A program made the position numbers and the translations under genes. Below are positions 34,736-43,067 of a DNA stretch of 64,000 nucleotides, one piece after another. This DNA comes from Lutibacter sp. GTDB lineage: Bacteria > Bacteroidota > Bacteroidia > Flavobacteriales > Flavobacteriaceae. The stretch spans positions 27,950 through 91,949 of the forward strand of contig DAIDMK010000006.1 in the NCBI GenBank assembly GCA_027449025.1, given 5' to 3'. The notes beneath the pieces were generated by a model. The model worked only from the letters and a program-made list of their open reading frames with translations, searched no databases and had not been told where the DNA came from. Numbering within the stretch: position 1 is the first letter of the stretch; each line of letters begins with the position of its first letter.

Positions 34736-35328
34736 AAAATTTTTGGGATGAACGCTACTGTAATCAGGAATATATTTACGGAAAAACACCGAATATATTT
34801 TTTGCCGAACAGTTAAAAACATTAATACCTGGTGAAATTCTTTTACCTTGTGAAGGTGAAGGGCGAAATGCCGTTTTTGCAGCTATAAAAGGATGGAAAG
34901 TTAGGGCTTTTGACACTAGTGAAGCAGGAAAAATAAAGGCTGATAAATTGGCATTAGAAAACAATGTTAATATCGATTATCTAATTGATGATGCCGTAAC
35001 AGTACAATATCCACCAAACAGTTTTAATACAATTGCTTTCATTTATACCCACTTTGCTCCTGCCATCAGAAAAAAAATTCATCAAAAAGCAATTACTTGG
35101 CTGAAGCCCGGAGGTAAAATTTTATTGGAAGTATTTAATCCGAAGCAACTGCAAAACAACTCGGGCGGTCCAAAAGACATAGCAATGCTATACACTGAAG
35201 AAATGTTACGTGATGATTTTGAAGGACTTACAATTGATCTTTTAGAACCAAGCACCATCGAATTAAATGAAGGTAAACACCATACAGGAAAAGCCGATAT
35301 TATTCAATTTGTGGCAACAAAAAATTGA
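34732..35328 (+). CDS. Class I SAM-dependent methyltransferase (TehB-like)
   Basis: The 198-residue cytoplasmic protein starts FWDERYCNQEYIYGKTPNIFF, typical of TehB/thiopurine-type methyltransferases. The SAM loop is EILLPCEGEGRNAVFAA and the acidic residue after beta-2 is in VRAFDTSEAGK. Late motifs include FNTIAFIYTHF and LKPGGKILLEVF. Its ATG overlaps the permease stop (ATGA). TehB-like enzymes methylate metalloid oxyanions or thiols, so the regulator-permease-methyltransferase order suggests methylation plus export of one compound. I do not see the Cys triad of ArsM. Confidence 0.83.
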   Translation: MKNFWDERYCNQEYIYGKTPNIFFAEQLKTLIPGEILLPCEGEGRNAVFAAIKGWKVRAFDTSEAGKIKADKLALENNVNIDYLIDDAVTVQYPPNSFNTIAFIYTHFAPAIRKKIHQKAITWLKPGGKILLEVFNPKQLQNNSGGPKDIAMLYTEEMLRDDFEGLTIDLLEPSTIELNEGKHHTGKADIIQFVATKN

Positions 35329-35728
35329 GATGAACAAAAAACAATTTCATTTTTTTGGGTTATTTAAAAATACTTTTTTGGTAAATTCAATTTTTTAAGC
35401 TTCTTAATCTTGATTTTTTACTATTTTAAACGCCTTCTAAATTCTTTTCTTAACGCATTTCAATTTAAATAAAAAATCCTTAAATTGTTAAACATAATAA
35501 TCAACCGCATTTAATGATGGTAGCACTTTAAATAAATGGAAAAAACCATAAATTGATGTTGTTCCCAAAATGCCATAACTCATAGCTATTTGAAGATTTA
35601 ATGGCATCTTAAAATCGGATTTGGTTATGAAATTAGCGTATAAAACTCACATAAACAATTATTAAAAATTCCAATTTTAAAGCTTCATATAGCTAATTAC
35701 GATAGGGCTTAAAATAAATTTATCAGTT
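35329..35728. other. 400-bp intergenic region
   Basis: This is strongly AT-rich. Apart from a short minus-strand reading frame (listed separately) I find no gene, no strong hairpin and no clear promoter box ahead of the aldehyde dehydrogenase. Confidence 0.5.
35488..35607 (-). pseudogene. Possible membrane-protein fragment, 39 codons
   Basis: From ATG 35607 the minus strand reads a protein-like hydrophobic stretch (IAMSYGILGTTSIYGFFHLF) and ends in DYYV-stop. The frame stays open for a few codons upstream (FITKSDFK) until a stop. It could be the C-terminal relic of a membrane protein or a tiny gene. I do not recognise the family. Confidence 0.3.
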
Positions 35729-37084
35729 ATGAATGAAATTATAGAAAAACAACAACTATTTTTCAATAGCAATGCAACTAAAAGTATTGAATTTAGAATT
35801 CTACAACTAAAAAAATTAAAAAAAATATTAAAGGCGAATGAAGAAATCATGAATGTAGCCATTTATGAAGATTTCAAAAGGTCTTCTTTCGAAAACTACA
35901 CTGCAGAACAGGGCCTAATTATTGATGAAATTGATACAGCTTGTAAAAATCTAAAAAAATGGGCGAAACCAAAAAAGGTTAAAACCAACTTGGTAAATAT
36001 GCCTGCCAAAAGCTATATAATTGCTGAACCACTTGGAACAACACTAGTTATCGGGGCTTGGAATTATCCATACCTTCTTTCATTAGCACCGATGATTGCC
36101 GCTATTGCTGCAGGAAATACTGTTGTTGTAAAACCAAGTGAAATTCCGGTAAACACAAGTAAAGTTATTGCCAAGCTAATTAATGAAAACTTCAATCTTG
36201 AATTTTTAAAAGTAATTGAAGGAGGAATTACAGAAACTACCCAATTGCTCAACCAAAAGTTTGATAAAATATTTTTTACTGGAAGCTCTGCCGTTGGAAA
36301 AATAGTGTACCAAGCAGCTGCAAAAAACCTCACGCCGGTTACCTTAGAACTTGGTGGAAAAAGTCCGGCGATTTTTACGGAAAACTGCAATATAAAAATA
36401 GGCGTTAAACGCATGATATGGGCAAAGTTTTTTAATGCAGGACAAACCTGCATCGCGCCCGATTATGTTTTTGTCCATGAATCCCAAAAAGAAGAATTCC
36501 TGAAATTGGCCGTTTCTGAAATAAAAAATGCCCAGTATTCTTTTGAAAATGATAATTACGTTCAAATTATCAACAGCAAAAACACCCAAAGAATCATTGA
36601 TTTGTTAGATCCCACTAAAATTTATTATGGCGGTAATTATGATTTAGAAAAAAGATATATTGAGCCAACTTTAATGACAAATGTAACTTTTCAGGATGCT
36701 GTGATGCAAGAAGAAATATTTGGCCCTATTTTACCAGTGATAACTTATCATAATTTAGAGGAAATTATATTAAAAATAAAATCACTTCCCAAACCACTTG
36801 CCTGTTATTTGTTTACAAACGACAGCAAGATAAAAAACAAAATCTTAAATGATATTTCGTTTGGCGGTGGCGCTATAAATGATGCTATAATGCATTTTTC
36901 AAACGGTAATCTGCCTTTTGGAGGTGTCGGCAATAGCGGCACAGGATCCTACCATGGTTTGTATGGATTCAATACATTTTCACACTTTAAAAGTATTTTG
37001 GAAAAATCTACACTTTTTGAGCCCAATTTAAAATATTCACCCTACACTAAAAGTAAATTAAAAATGATTAAAAGAGTTATGTGA
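35729..37084 (+). CDS. NAD(P)-dependent aldehyde dehydrogenase
   Basis: The 451-residue enzyme is of the fatty-aldehyde type (shorter than the 490-500 residues of the betaine aldehyde class). It has PLGTTLVIGAWNYPYLLSLAPMIAAIAAGN, VVKPSEIPVNTSKVIAKL, the cofactor/active site FFTGSSAVGKIV, TLELGGKSPAIF (catalytic Glu), FFNAGQTCIAPDYV (catalytic Cys), EEIFGPILPVITY and LPFGGVGNSGTGSYHG. It oxidises aldehydes to acids. It precedes a molybdenum hydroxylase that may act on similar compounds, although a 200-bp gap separates them. Confidence 0.93.
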   Translation: MNEIIEKQQLFFNSNATKSIEFRILQLKKLKKILKANEEIMNVAIYEDFKRSSFENYTAEQGLIIDEIDTACKNLKKWAKPKKVKTNLVNMPAKSYIIAEPLGTTLVIGAWNYPYLLSLAPMIAAIAAGNTVVVKPSEIPVNTSKVIAKLINENFNLEFLKVIEGGITETTQLLNQKFDKIFFTGSSAVGKIVYQAAAKNLTPVTLELGGKSPAIFTENCNIKIGVKRMIWAKFFNAGQTCIAPDYVFVHESQKEEFLKLAVSEIKNAQYSFENDNYVQIINSKNTQRIIDLLDPTKIYYGGNYDLEKRYIEPTLMTNVTFQDAVMQEEIFGPILPVITYHNLEEIILKIKSLPKPLACYLFTNDSKIKNKILNDISFGGGAINDAIMHFSNGNLPFGGVGNSGTGSYHGLYGFNTFSHFKSILEKSTLFEPNLKYSPYTKSKLKMIKRVM

Positions 37085-37286
37085 TAAAAACAAGCCAGAT
37101 TTGAGAATAATTTGCAAAACTGTTCCATCGTTTAATTCACTTTCAAAATACCAAAATTTAATTAAGCTAACAACTTTAACTTTTCATATTGGGTTTAGTA
37201 TTTAGTTAATAAGAAAAAAAACAAAGACATTAAGTTAAAAATTCTTAAATTGTACTTCTATAACTAACTGCTAATTAAATTTTAAT

Positions 37287-37751
37287 ATGATTACACTTCA
37301 AATTAATGGAGAAAAACACAATATTGATGTTGCTCCCGAAATGCCTTTGCTTTGGGCAATTAGAGATATTGTAGGACTTACAGGCACAAAATACGGCTGC
37401 GGAATTGGGGTATGTGGTTCTTGTAAAGTATTGCTAGACAATTCACCTGTACAATCGTGCATGATTCCCGTTTCGGCAGCAGAAGGCAAAAATATTGTGA
37501 CTATTGAAGGTGTTTCAAAAAATTTACAACTACTGCAAGCATCTTGGCTGGCGCTAAATGTTCCCCAATGTGGATTTTGCCAGCCTGGTCAATTGATAGC
37601 AGCAACTGCATTACTCGACAAGTACAATAACCCAACTGATGATGAAATTAATGAGGCTATGATTGGCAATATATGCCGTTGTGGCACTTACCAACGCATA
37701 AAAAACGCCATACACCGAACTGTTGAACTTAAAAAACAAGGCTCGTTATGA
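37287..37751 (+). CDS. [2Fe-2S] subunit of a xanthine dehydrogenase-family molybdoenzyme
   Basis: The 154-residue protein has an N-terminal plant-type ferredoxin cluster (TKYGCGIGVCGSCKVLLD, with the fourth Cys in VQSCMIP) and a C-terminal helical cluster domain (PQCGFCQPGQLIAATALL, GNICRCGTYQRI). All eight cluster cysteines are present. It passes electrons from the molybdenum subunit encoded next (4-bp overlap). It resembles the small subunit of isoquinoline 1-oxidoreductase and related aldehyde oxidases, which lack a FAD subunit. No FAD gene is present here. Confidence 0.93.
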   Translation: MITLQINGEKHNIDVAPEMPLLWAIRDIVGLTGTKYGCGIGVCGSCKVLLDNSPVQSCMIPVSAAEGKNIVTIEGVSKNLQLLQASWLALNVPQCGFCQPGQLIAATALLDKYNNPTDDEINEAMIGNICRCGTYQRIKNAIHRTVELKKQGSL

Positions 37752-39937
37752 ATCCAATAAGAAATATAAGTCGTAGAACTTTTGTAAAAAGTGTTGGTTT
37801 GGCTTCAGGAGGATTAATTTTAGCCTGTAATACTTCAGTTTTTTCTGATAAAGAAACAGTAGATCCTAAAGATTTAGCGAATTTCAACCCAAATTTATTT
37901 GTTCAGTTAAATGCTGACGGAAGCTTAATTTTAATCGCTTCCCGTTCCGAAATGGGAAATGGTGTGAGAACTTCCTTAACCTCCGTTATTGCTGATGAAA
38001 TGGATGCAGACTGGACCAAAGTTACCGTGCAACAAGCGGTGGGCGATGCTAAATATGGCGACCAAAATACCGATGGTTCAAGAAGTGTCCGCTATTTATA
38101 TGAACCCATGCGAAAAATGGGCGCGATGGCAAGAGCCATGCTAATTACGGCTGCAGCGCAATCTTGGAAAGTTCCTGTTGCAGAATGTACCGCCGAAAAC
38201 CATTATGTATTGCATAAAAGCGGTAAAAAAATTGCCTATGGCGATTTGGTTGAATTAGCTAAAAATTTGGAAGTTCCAACCGAACTCACCTATAAAAATC
38301 CGAAAGATTTCATGTATATCGGCAAAAAATTAAGATGTGTTGATGTTGAAGAATATGCAAACGGAAGTGCCGTTTTTGGACTGGACAAGCGCTTGCCAAA
38401 TATGAAATTTGCGGCCATGCAACGCTGCCCAGTAACCTTCGGAACCGTGAAATCTTTTGATAAAACGGCTGCCCTAAAAATTCCGGGAGTTTTCGATGTA
38501 ATTGAAATTCCCCGAATTGAAAAACCTTTTGGAACGCTTGGCGGCATCGCTGTGATTGCCTCAAATACTTGGGCAGCTTTTAAAGGAAAAGAAGCCATGA
38601 AAATCGAATGGAATTACGGAGATAATGTGGTGTACGATTCAGAAAAGTATATGAAACAAATTACCGAAAATGTCCACAAACAAGGAAAAGTTGCAAAAGA
38701 TATCGGCAATGTAAATAAAGCATTTAAAAATGCCCATAAAATTGTGGAAAGCACTTATCAATTGCCACATTTGTCCCAGTCACCTATGGAAGTTCCAAAT
38801 GCAGTGGCTTGGGTTCAGGGAGATTCCTGCGAAGTATGGGCGCCAACCCAAGACCCACAATCTGCCAGAAAAGAAGTTGTTGACTTTTTAGGAACTACGG
38901 AAGAAAAAGTCACCATCAATGTGACATTTTTAGGCGGTGGATTCGGGCGGAAATCAAAACCCGATTATGTGGTTGAAGCTGTTGCGATTTCAAAAGCGAT
39001 GAATATGCCCATCCAGGTTGTTTGGACCAGAGAAGACGACATCAAACATGGCTATTACCACACCGTAAGTGCTCAATATTTAAAAGCGTCACTTGATAAG
39101 CAAGGCAATGTAACAGGCTGGCTGAATCGTTTTGCGCTTCCTTCAATTGCTTCAACATTTTCTCCGGGAGTCGATTATCCGGCAGGATTTGAAATTTCTA
39201 GCGCTGCAAATGTGCCGTTTGATATAAAAAATATGAAAATTGAAGTCGGAAAATCGCCTGCTCACGTGCGAATTGGCTGGTTGCGTTCGGTAATTAACAT
39301 TCCGCACGGATTTTCACAAAATGTTTTTGCTGATGAATTGGCTGTTGCTGCGGGCAAAGATTCGCTTGAATTTCGGTTGAATTTAATTGGAGAAGATCGC
39401 ATTGAAGAAACCGAAGATCCTATAAAATACAATACGGCACGCTTGAAAAACGTATTGAAATTGGCTGCCAAAAATGCGAATTGGGGCAAGCCGCTTCCCG
39501 AAGGTCACGCCTATGGCTTGTCGGTTCATTACAGTTTTTACTCTTATGTAGCGTCTGTAGTTGAAATTTCAATGATTGATAATAAAGTTAAAGTTCATAA
39601 TGTTTATACGGTTATAGATTGTGGAACTGTGGTAAATCGCGATACGGTAAAAGCACAAATGGAAGGTGCTGCTATTTTTGGAATGTCCTTGGCATTTTAC
39701 GGAAAAATTACGGCAAAAAATGGCGCCATTGAGCAAAGTAATTATAGCGATTATAAAATGATTCGCATGAATGAAATTCCAAAAGTTCACGTAGAAATTG
39801 TTGAAAGCACCGAAAATCCAACCGGAGTTGGGGAACCTGGTGTTCCCGTGATTGCACCAGCAATTGTAAATGCTATTTTTAAATTAACCGGAAAAAGAGT
39901 TTACAATTTGCCATTGTCAGATTACGGATTGGTATAA
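37748..39937 (+). CDS. Molybdopterin-binding subunit, isoquinoline/aldehyde oxidoreductase type
   Basis: The 729-residue protein begins with a twin-arginine export signal and lipobox (ISRRTFVKSVGLASGGLILAC), so it is probably folded with its cofactor, exported by Tat and lipid-anchored in the periplasm. Molybdenum hydroxylase motifs include QQAVGDAKYGDQNTDGS, SPMEVPNAVAWV, FLGGGFGRKSKPDY, and the catalytic Glu in TGVGEPGVPVIAPAIVNAIF. The family hydroxylates N-heterocycles or oxidises aldehydes with water as the oxygen source. Substrate is unknown. An XdhC maturation factor follows. Confidence 0.92.
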   Translation: MNPIRNISRRTFVKSVGLASGGLILACNTSVFSDKETVDPKDLANFNPNLFVQLNADGSLILIASRSEMGNGVRTSLTSVIADEMDADWTKVTVQQAVGDAKYGDQNTDGSRSVRYLYEPMRKMGAMARAMLITAAAQSWKVPVAECTAENHYVLHKSGKKIAYGDLVELAKNLEVPTELTYKNPKDFMYIGKKLRCVDVEEYANGSAVFGLDKRLPNMKFAAMQRCPVTFGTVKSFDKTAALKIPGVFDVIEIPRIEKPFGTLGGIAVIASNTWAAFKGKEAMKIEWNYGDNVVYDSEKYMKQITENVHKQGKVAKDIGNVNKAFKNAHKIVESTYQLPHLSQSPMEVPNAVAWVQGDSCEVWAPTQDPQSARKEVVDFLGTTEEKVTINVTFLGGGFGRKSKPDYVVEAVAISKAMNMPIQVVWTREDDIKHGYYHTVSAQYLKASLDKQGNVTGWLNRFALPSIASTFSPGVDYPAGFEISSAANVPFDIKNMKIEVGKSPAHVRIGWLRSVINIPHGFSQNVFADELAVAAGKDSLEFRLNLIGEDRIEETEDPIKYNTARLKNVLKLAAKNANWGKPLPEGHAYGLSVHYSFYSYVASVVEISMIDNKVKVHNVYTVIDCGTVVNRDTVKAQMEGAAIFGMSLAFYGKITAKNGAIEQSNYSDYKMIRMNEIPKVHVEIVESTENPTGVGEPGVPVIAPAIVNAIFKLTGKRVYNLPLSDYGLV

Positions 39938-40030
39938 GCCCTTTGCCCCTAAAGTGGAAATTATTCTAGAAATTTGTATGATAAAAATAAACAATTCAAC
40001 GATTAAACAAATAAACGCTTTAACAACTAA

Positions 40031-40792
40031 ATGAATAATTGGATTGAATTATTGCAGGAGTTTAAACGAAAAAAGCAGCCTGTGGCGTTGGTTACGGTGA
40101 CAAAAATTTTAGGGTCTGCTCCTTGTAAAGTAGCTTCAAAAATGATTGTCACCAAACAAAAAGAAATCTACGGAACTATTGGTGGCGGAAAATTGGAATT
40201 TCAGGTGATGGATGAAGCCGTTGTTGCCATTCAAGAAAATAAAATAAAGGAATTGTCTTTTACTTTAGGTCCAGAATTTGAGCAATGCTGTGGTGGAAAA
40301 GTGGAATTAATTATTGAACCTATGAACCAATCTCCCGAATTATATCTTTTTGGCGCTGGACACATTGGTATTGAATTGTGTCATATCTTAAAAAACACAC
40401 CGTTCAATATTACCTTGTTGGATGTCCGTGAAAACTGGAAAAACACTATTGAAATAGACAAATCCGTTTCTTATAGCGATATTGATTTTGATTTTTACAA
40501 ACAATTTGTCAACTGGGGACCAAATTGTTATGTTGCAATTATGACGCACGACCATAAATTGGATTATGAAATAACCGCACTGGCTTTGCACTCCGAAACA
40601 AAATATATTGGATTGATTGGCAGTAAAACCAAAAAAAACAAATTCAATAATTTATTGAAAAAGGAACTCAATTTTGAACCGGGAATTTCTCCCGTTCACT
40701 GCCCGATTGGTTTGGATATTGGAGGTTATACCCCAAAAGAAATTGCCATCAGCATAGCATCGGAATTACTGAAAGAATATTATGGAAAATGA
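40031..40792 (+). CDS. XdhC-family molybdenum cofactor maturation protein
   Basis: The 253-residue protein has the XdhC/CoxI N-terminal domain (ALVTVTKILGSAPCKVASKMIV, YGTIGGGKLEFQVMDEA, LGPEFEQCCGGKVELIIEP) and a C-terminal Rossmann domain (LYLFGAGHIGIELCHIL, VAIMTHDHKLDYEITALAL, IGLIGSKTKKNKF, DIGGYTPKEIAISIASELL). XdhC proteins bind the molybdenum cofactor, help add the terminal sulfur, and load it into the hydroxylase. It sits directly after the hydroxylase genes and overlaps the next gene by 11 bp. Confidence 0.93.
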   Translation: MNNWIELLQEFKRKKQPVALVTVTKILGSAPCKVASKMIVTKQKEIYGTIGGGKLEFQVMDEAVVAIQENKIKELSFTLGPEFEQCCGGKVELIIEPMNQSPELYLFGAGHIGIELCHILKNTPFNITLLDVRENWKNTIEIDKSVSYSDIDFDFYKQFVNWGPNCYVAIMTHDHKLDYEITALALHSETKYIGLIGSKTKKNKFNNLLKKELNFEPGISPVHCPIGLDIGGYTPKEIAISIASELLKEYYGK

Positions 40793-41420
40793 GCCAGTTT
40801 TTGTATTGCTCGCAGGCGGAAAGTCGGAAAGAATGGGTGTTGCAAAAGGTTTGCTCAAATACAAACATACTTTTTGGATTTTAGAACAACTTAACCGCAT
40901 TGCAAAAACAAGTGTTAAAATGGTTTATATCGGACTGGGTTATAATTCACAGCACTATTTTGATGCAATTCCCTGGTTTAAAGACTCAATATTCAATGGT
41001 GCAGAGTATCAGGGATTAATAGTGAAAATCTTTATAAATCCGGCTCCTGAATTTGGTTCTTTTTCAACATTTCAGACGGTTTTGAAAAATATAAATTCTG
41101 GTTGTGATGTGCTTGTATGTCCAATCGATGTTCCCCTTTTAAATTCAGAAGCGCTAAACAACATCATTAAAACAAAAAACAACATTGTAATGCCGAATTT
41201 TGAAGGTAAAAACGGTCACCCCATAAAAATGAATGCCGTTTTTTGGCAAAAACTACTGTTTTTAAATGTTTCTGATGAAAATTATCGTTTGGATTTGCAG
41301 ATTAAAAAAACAAATCTGGAAGAAATTTCAATAATTAAGGTGAACGATGCTTCCGTCATAAAAAATTTAAATACTAAAGCAACCTGGCGTTCATTTTTGA
41401 ATGAAGAAAAAAATAATTAA
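40782..41420 (+). CDS. MobA-like nucleotidyltransferase (molybdenum cofactor modification)
   Basis: The 212-residue protein has the NTP-transferase loop VFVLLAGGKSERMGVAKGLLKYKH at its N-terminus, a DVLVCPIDVPLLNSEALNNII segment and NIVMPNFEGKNGHPIKMN, which match MobA/MocA proteins that attach CMP or GMP to molybdopterin. Given xanthine dehydrogenase-family neighbours, a MocA-type cytidylyl transfer is the more likely role (inferred). The start overlaps xdhC. It ends convergent with the NUDIX gene, and an inverted repeat ATTAAGTT/AACTTAAT spans the junction. Confidence 0.82.
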   Translation: MENEPVFVLLAGGKSERMGVAKGLLKYKHTFWILEQLNRIAKTSVKMVYIGLGYNSQHYFDAIPWFKDSIFNGAEYQGLIVKIFINPAPEFGSFSTFQTVLKNINSGCDVLVCPIDVPLLNSEALNNIIKTKNNIVMPNFEGKNGHPIKMNAVFWQKLLFLNVSDENYRLDLQIKKTNLEEISIIKVNDASVIKNLNTKATWRSFLNEEKNN

Positions 41421-41425
41421 GTTAT

Positions 41426-42007
41426 TTAAAACAACAACTTAATATTTCCGTAGGTGTTTTCTAAGGCTAACTTGACTTCTGCCACATTTTTAAAAACAAC
41501 TTTTTCAATTCCTTCTTCCACTTGAGGCGTTAATTCACCTACAAAATCTGTGTGCATCAAAAACCAATAAGTCATTTTTAAAATGGTTTTGCCTTTTTCT
41601 TGATAAATATGATATGTGGTTTCCAAAGGTTCTACAATTTGAAGATTTGTGATGCCACACTCTTCTTCAACTTCCCGAACTGCACAATCAGAAATAGATT
41701 CCCTTTTTTCCAATTTTCCTTTAGGTAAATCCCATTTGTTAAATCGATAAATAAAAAGTACTTCATTATTAGCATTTATAACCTTCCCTCCTGCCGCTTT
41801 TTGAATTTTAAAATTTGATTGAAATTGATGCCAGCATCCTTCTAAATTTTTACAAAATAATGAGAGGTCTTTTAACTCATTCTGAAACATTTGAGAAACA
41901 ATTTCATCAACCTGAACGCTTTCAAAGTTAACCAAGTTAAAATTTATTACTTCTTTCTTATCATCTGTCAAAATAATTGGACAGTCATTCACAAAAACTT
42001 TATACAT
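41426..42007 (-). CDS. NUDIX hydrolase
   Basis: The protein has 193 residues from ATG 42007. The track start at 42091 runs back through the pyrE gene and lies upstream of a -7 box at 42033-42026. The NUDIX box is complete (GKLEKRESISDCAVREVEEECGI, G-x5-E-x7-REVxEExGI). The N-terminal 90 residues (KVFVNDCPIILTDDKKEV...) are a separate small domain. It hydrolyses a nucleoside diphosphate linked to another group, but the substrate cannot be told. It diverges from pyrE with only seven bases between start codons. Confidence 0.88.
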   Translation of the reverse strand: MYKVFVNDCPIILTDDKKEVINFNLVNFESVQVDEIVSQMFQNELKDLSLFCKNLEGCWHQFQSNFKIQKAAGGKVINANNEVLFIYRFNKWDLPKGKLEKRESISDCAVREVEEECGITNLQIVEPLETTYHIYQEKGKTILKMTYWFLMHTDFVGELTPQVEEGIEKVVFKNVAEVKLALENTYGNIKLLF

Positions 42008-42010
42008 TTG
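42003..42010 (+). promoter_or_regulatory. -7 box TACATTTG four bases before the pyrE start
   Basis: This exact TAnnTTTG match is followed by CGTT and the pyrE ATG. A TTG 23 bases upstream could be the -33 element. It overlaps the first codon of the divergent NUDIX gene. Confidence 0.6.
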
Positions 42011-42014
42011 CGTT

Positions 42015-42656
42015 ATGATTTTGAACAAAGATACTGCAAAAAAAACAGCTGCACTTTTGTTGCAAATAAAAGCAATTAAATTACAGCCCAACGACCCGTT
42101 TACTTGGGCTTCAGGATGGAAATCACCTATCTATTGCGACAATAGAACCACCCTTTCTTTTCCTGAAATACGGACTTACCTTAAAGAAAATATAGCCAAA
42201 ATTATTGACCAAGAATATGGCAAACCCGATGTTATTGCGGGAGTTGCCACTGGCGCTATCGCCATCGGAATGTTAGTGGCTCAGGAGTTAAATATTCCAT
42301 TCATTTATGTAAGACCAGAACCAAAAAGCCACGGAAGAAAAAACCAGGTTGAAGGATATTTGGAAAAAAATAAAAATGTAGTGGTTATTGAAGACCTTAT
42401 CAGCACCGGAAAAAGCAGTTTAAATGCTGTAAAAGCGTTGCAGGCTGAAGGCGCAAACGTAAAAGGAATGGTAGCCATTTTTTCTTATGGATTTGATATT
42501 GCCGAAGAAAATTTTAAAGAAGCCAATGTTAAATTGCATACGTTAAGCAATTATGATTATTTGTTGGAACAATCTCTCGACAATAGTTACATTACAGAAA
42601 AAGAGTTAAAAACACTTAGAGAATGGAGAGAAAATCCGAGCGAGTGGAAACAATAA
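42015..42656 (+). CDS. pyrE: Orotate phosphoribosyltransferase
   Basis: The 213-residue enzyme makes OMP from orotate and PRPP. Motifs are LQPNDPFTWASGWKSPIYCDNR (orotate side), PDVIAGVATGAIAIGMLVAQEL, FIYVRPEPKSHGRKNQVEG (flexible loop) and the PRPP loop VVVIEDLISTGKSSLNAVKAL. The start gives a normal N-terminus (ILNKDTAKKTAALLLQI), yet the -7 box is only four bases upstream, so the mRNA is probably leaderless. An SRPBCC protein follows after 10 bp. It complements pyrR-pyrB at 17.6-19.1 kb. Confidence 0.95.
   Translation: MILNKDTAKKTAALLLQIKAIKLQPNDPFTWASGWKSPIYCDNRTTLSFPEIRTYLKENIAKIIDQEYGKPDVIAGVATGAIAIGMLVAQELNIPFIYVRPEPKSHGRKNQVEGYLEKNKNVVVIEDLISTGKSSLNAVKALQAEGANVKGMVAIFSYGFDIAEENFKEANVKLHTLSNYDYLLEQSLDNSYITEKELKTLREWRENPSEWKQ
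42026..42033 (-). promoter_or_regulatory. -7 box TATCTTTG of the NUDIX gene, inside pyrE
   Basis: This exact TAnnTTTG match on the minus strand lies 18 bases before the NUDIX ATG, within codons 4-7 of pyrE. Confidence 0.5.
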
Positions 42657-42666
42657 ATTAGAAATT

Positions 42667-43056
42667 ATGAACTTAGAAAGTAAAAAATCCGTTGTAAATA
42701 AATCTCAAAAAGAGTTATTTGAGTTTTTAACAAACCTGCAAAATTTCGAACAATTAATGCCGGCAAACATTGACAAATTTGAAGTTGACGGAGAATCGTT
42801 TCTTTTCAGCTTAAAAGGAATGCCCGAAATTAGGCTTGTGATTAAGGAAAAAAAAGAGTTTGACAAAGTGGTATTGAGCGCCGCAAGCAGCAAATTAAAT
42901 TTTTCTTTAACCTCACTAATTCAACCTGTTTCGGAAAACAGTAGTGAGCTACAATTATTATTTGATGGTGATTTTAACCCGATGATGGCGATGATGGTAA
43001 AAAGTCCGCTTCAAAAATTTATTGACACCTTGTCCGAAAATTCAGGAAAACTATAA
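42667..43056 (+). CDS. SRPBCC (START-like) superfamily protein
   Basis: The 129-residue soluble protein has the helix-grip layout: N-terminal strand NLESKKSVVNKSQKELFEFLTNLQNFEQLMP, central strands (FSLKGMPEIRLVIKEK, VVLSAASSKLNFSLTSLI), and a long C-terminal helix (MMAMMVKSPLQKFIDTLSEN). Such proteins bind a hydrophobic ligand in a deep pocket. The ligand is unknown. It follows pyrE by 10 bp, a pairing I recall in other flavobacteria. Transcription ends at a hairpin located inside the convergent birA gene. Confidence 0.83.
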   Translation: MNLESKKSVVNKSQKELFEFLTNLQNFEQLMPANIDKFEVDGESFLFSLKGMPEIRLVIKEKKEFDKVVLSAASSKLNFSLTSLIQPVSENSSELQLLFDGDFNPMMAMMVKSPLQKFIDTLSENSGKL

Positions 43057-43067
43057 ATTTAAAAAAT

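Noticed and set aside
41416-41443. Inverted repeat ATTAAGTT/AACTTAAT as a firm terminator between the MobA-like and NUDIX genes
   Set aside because: The stem is 8 bp, AT-rich, with a 12-base loop and no T-run, so it is too weak to list as a feature.
42008-42091. Upstream NUDIX start from the ORF track
   Set aside because: It runs antisense through pyrE and lies before the NUDIX -7 box. The ATG at 42007 gives a normal N-terminus.
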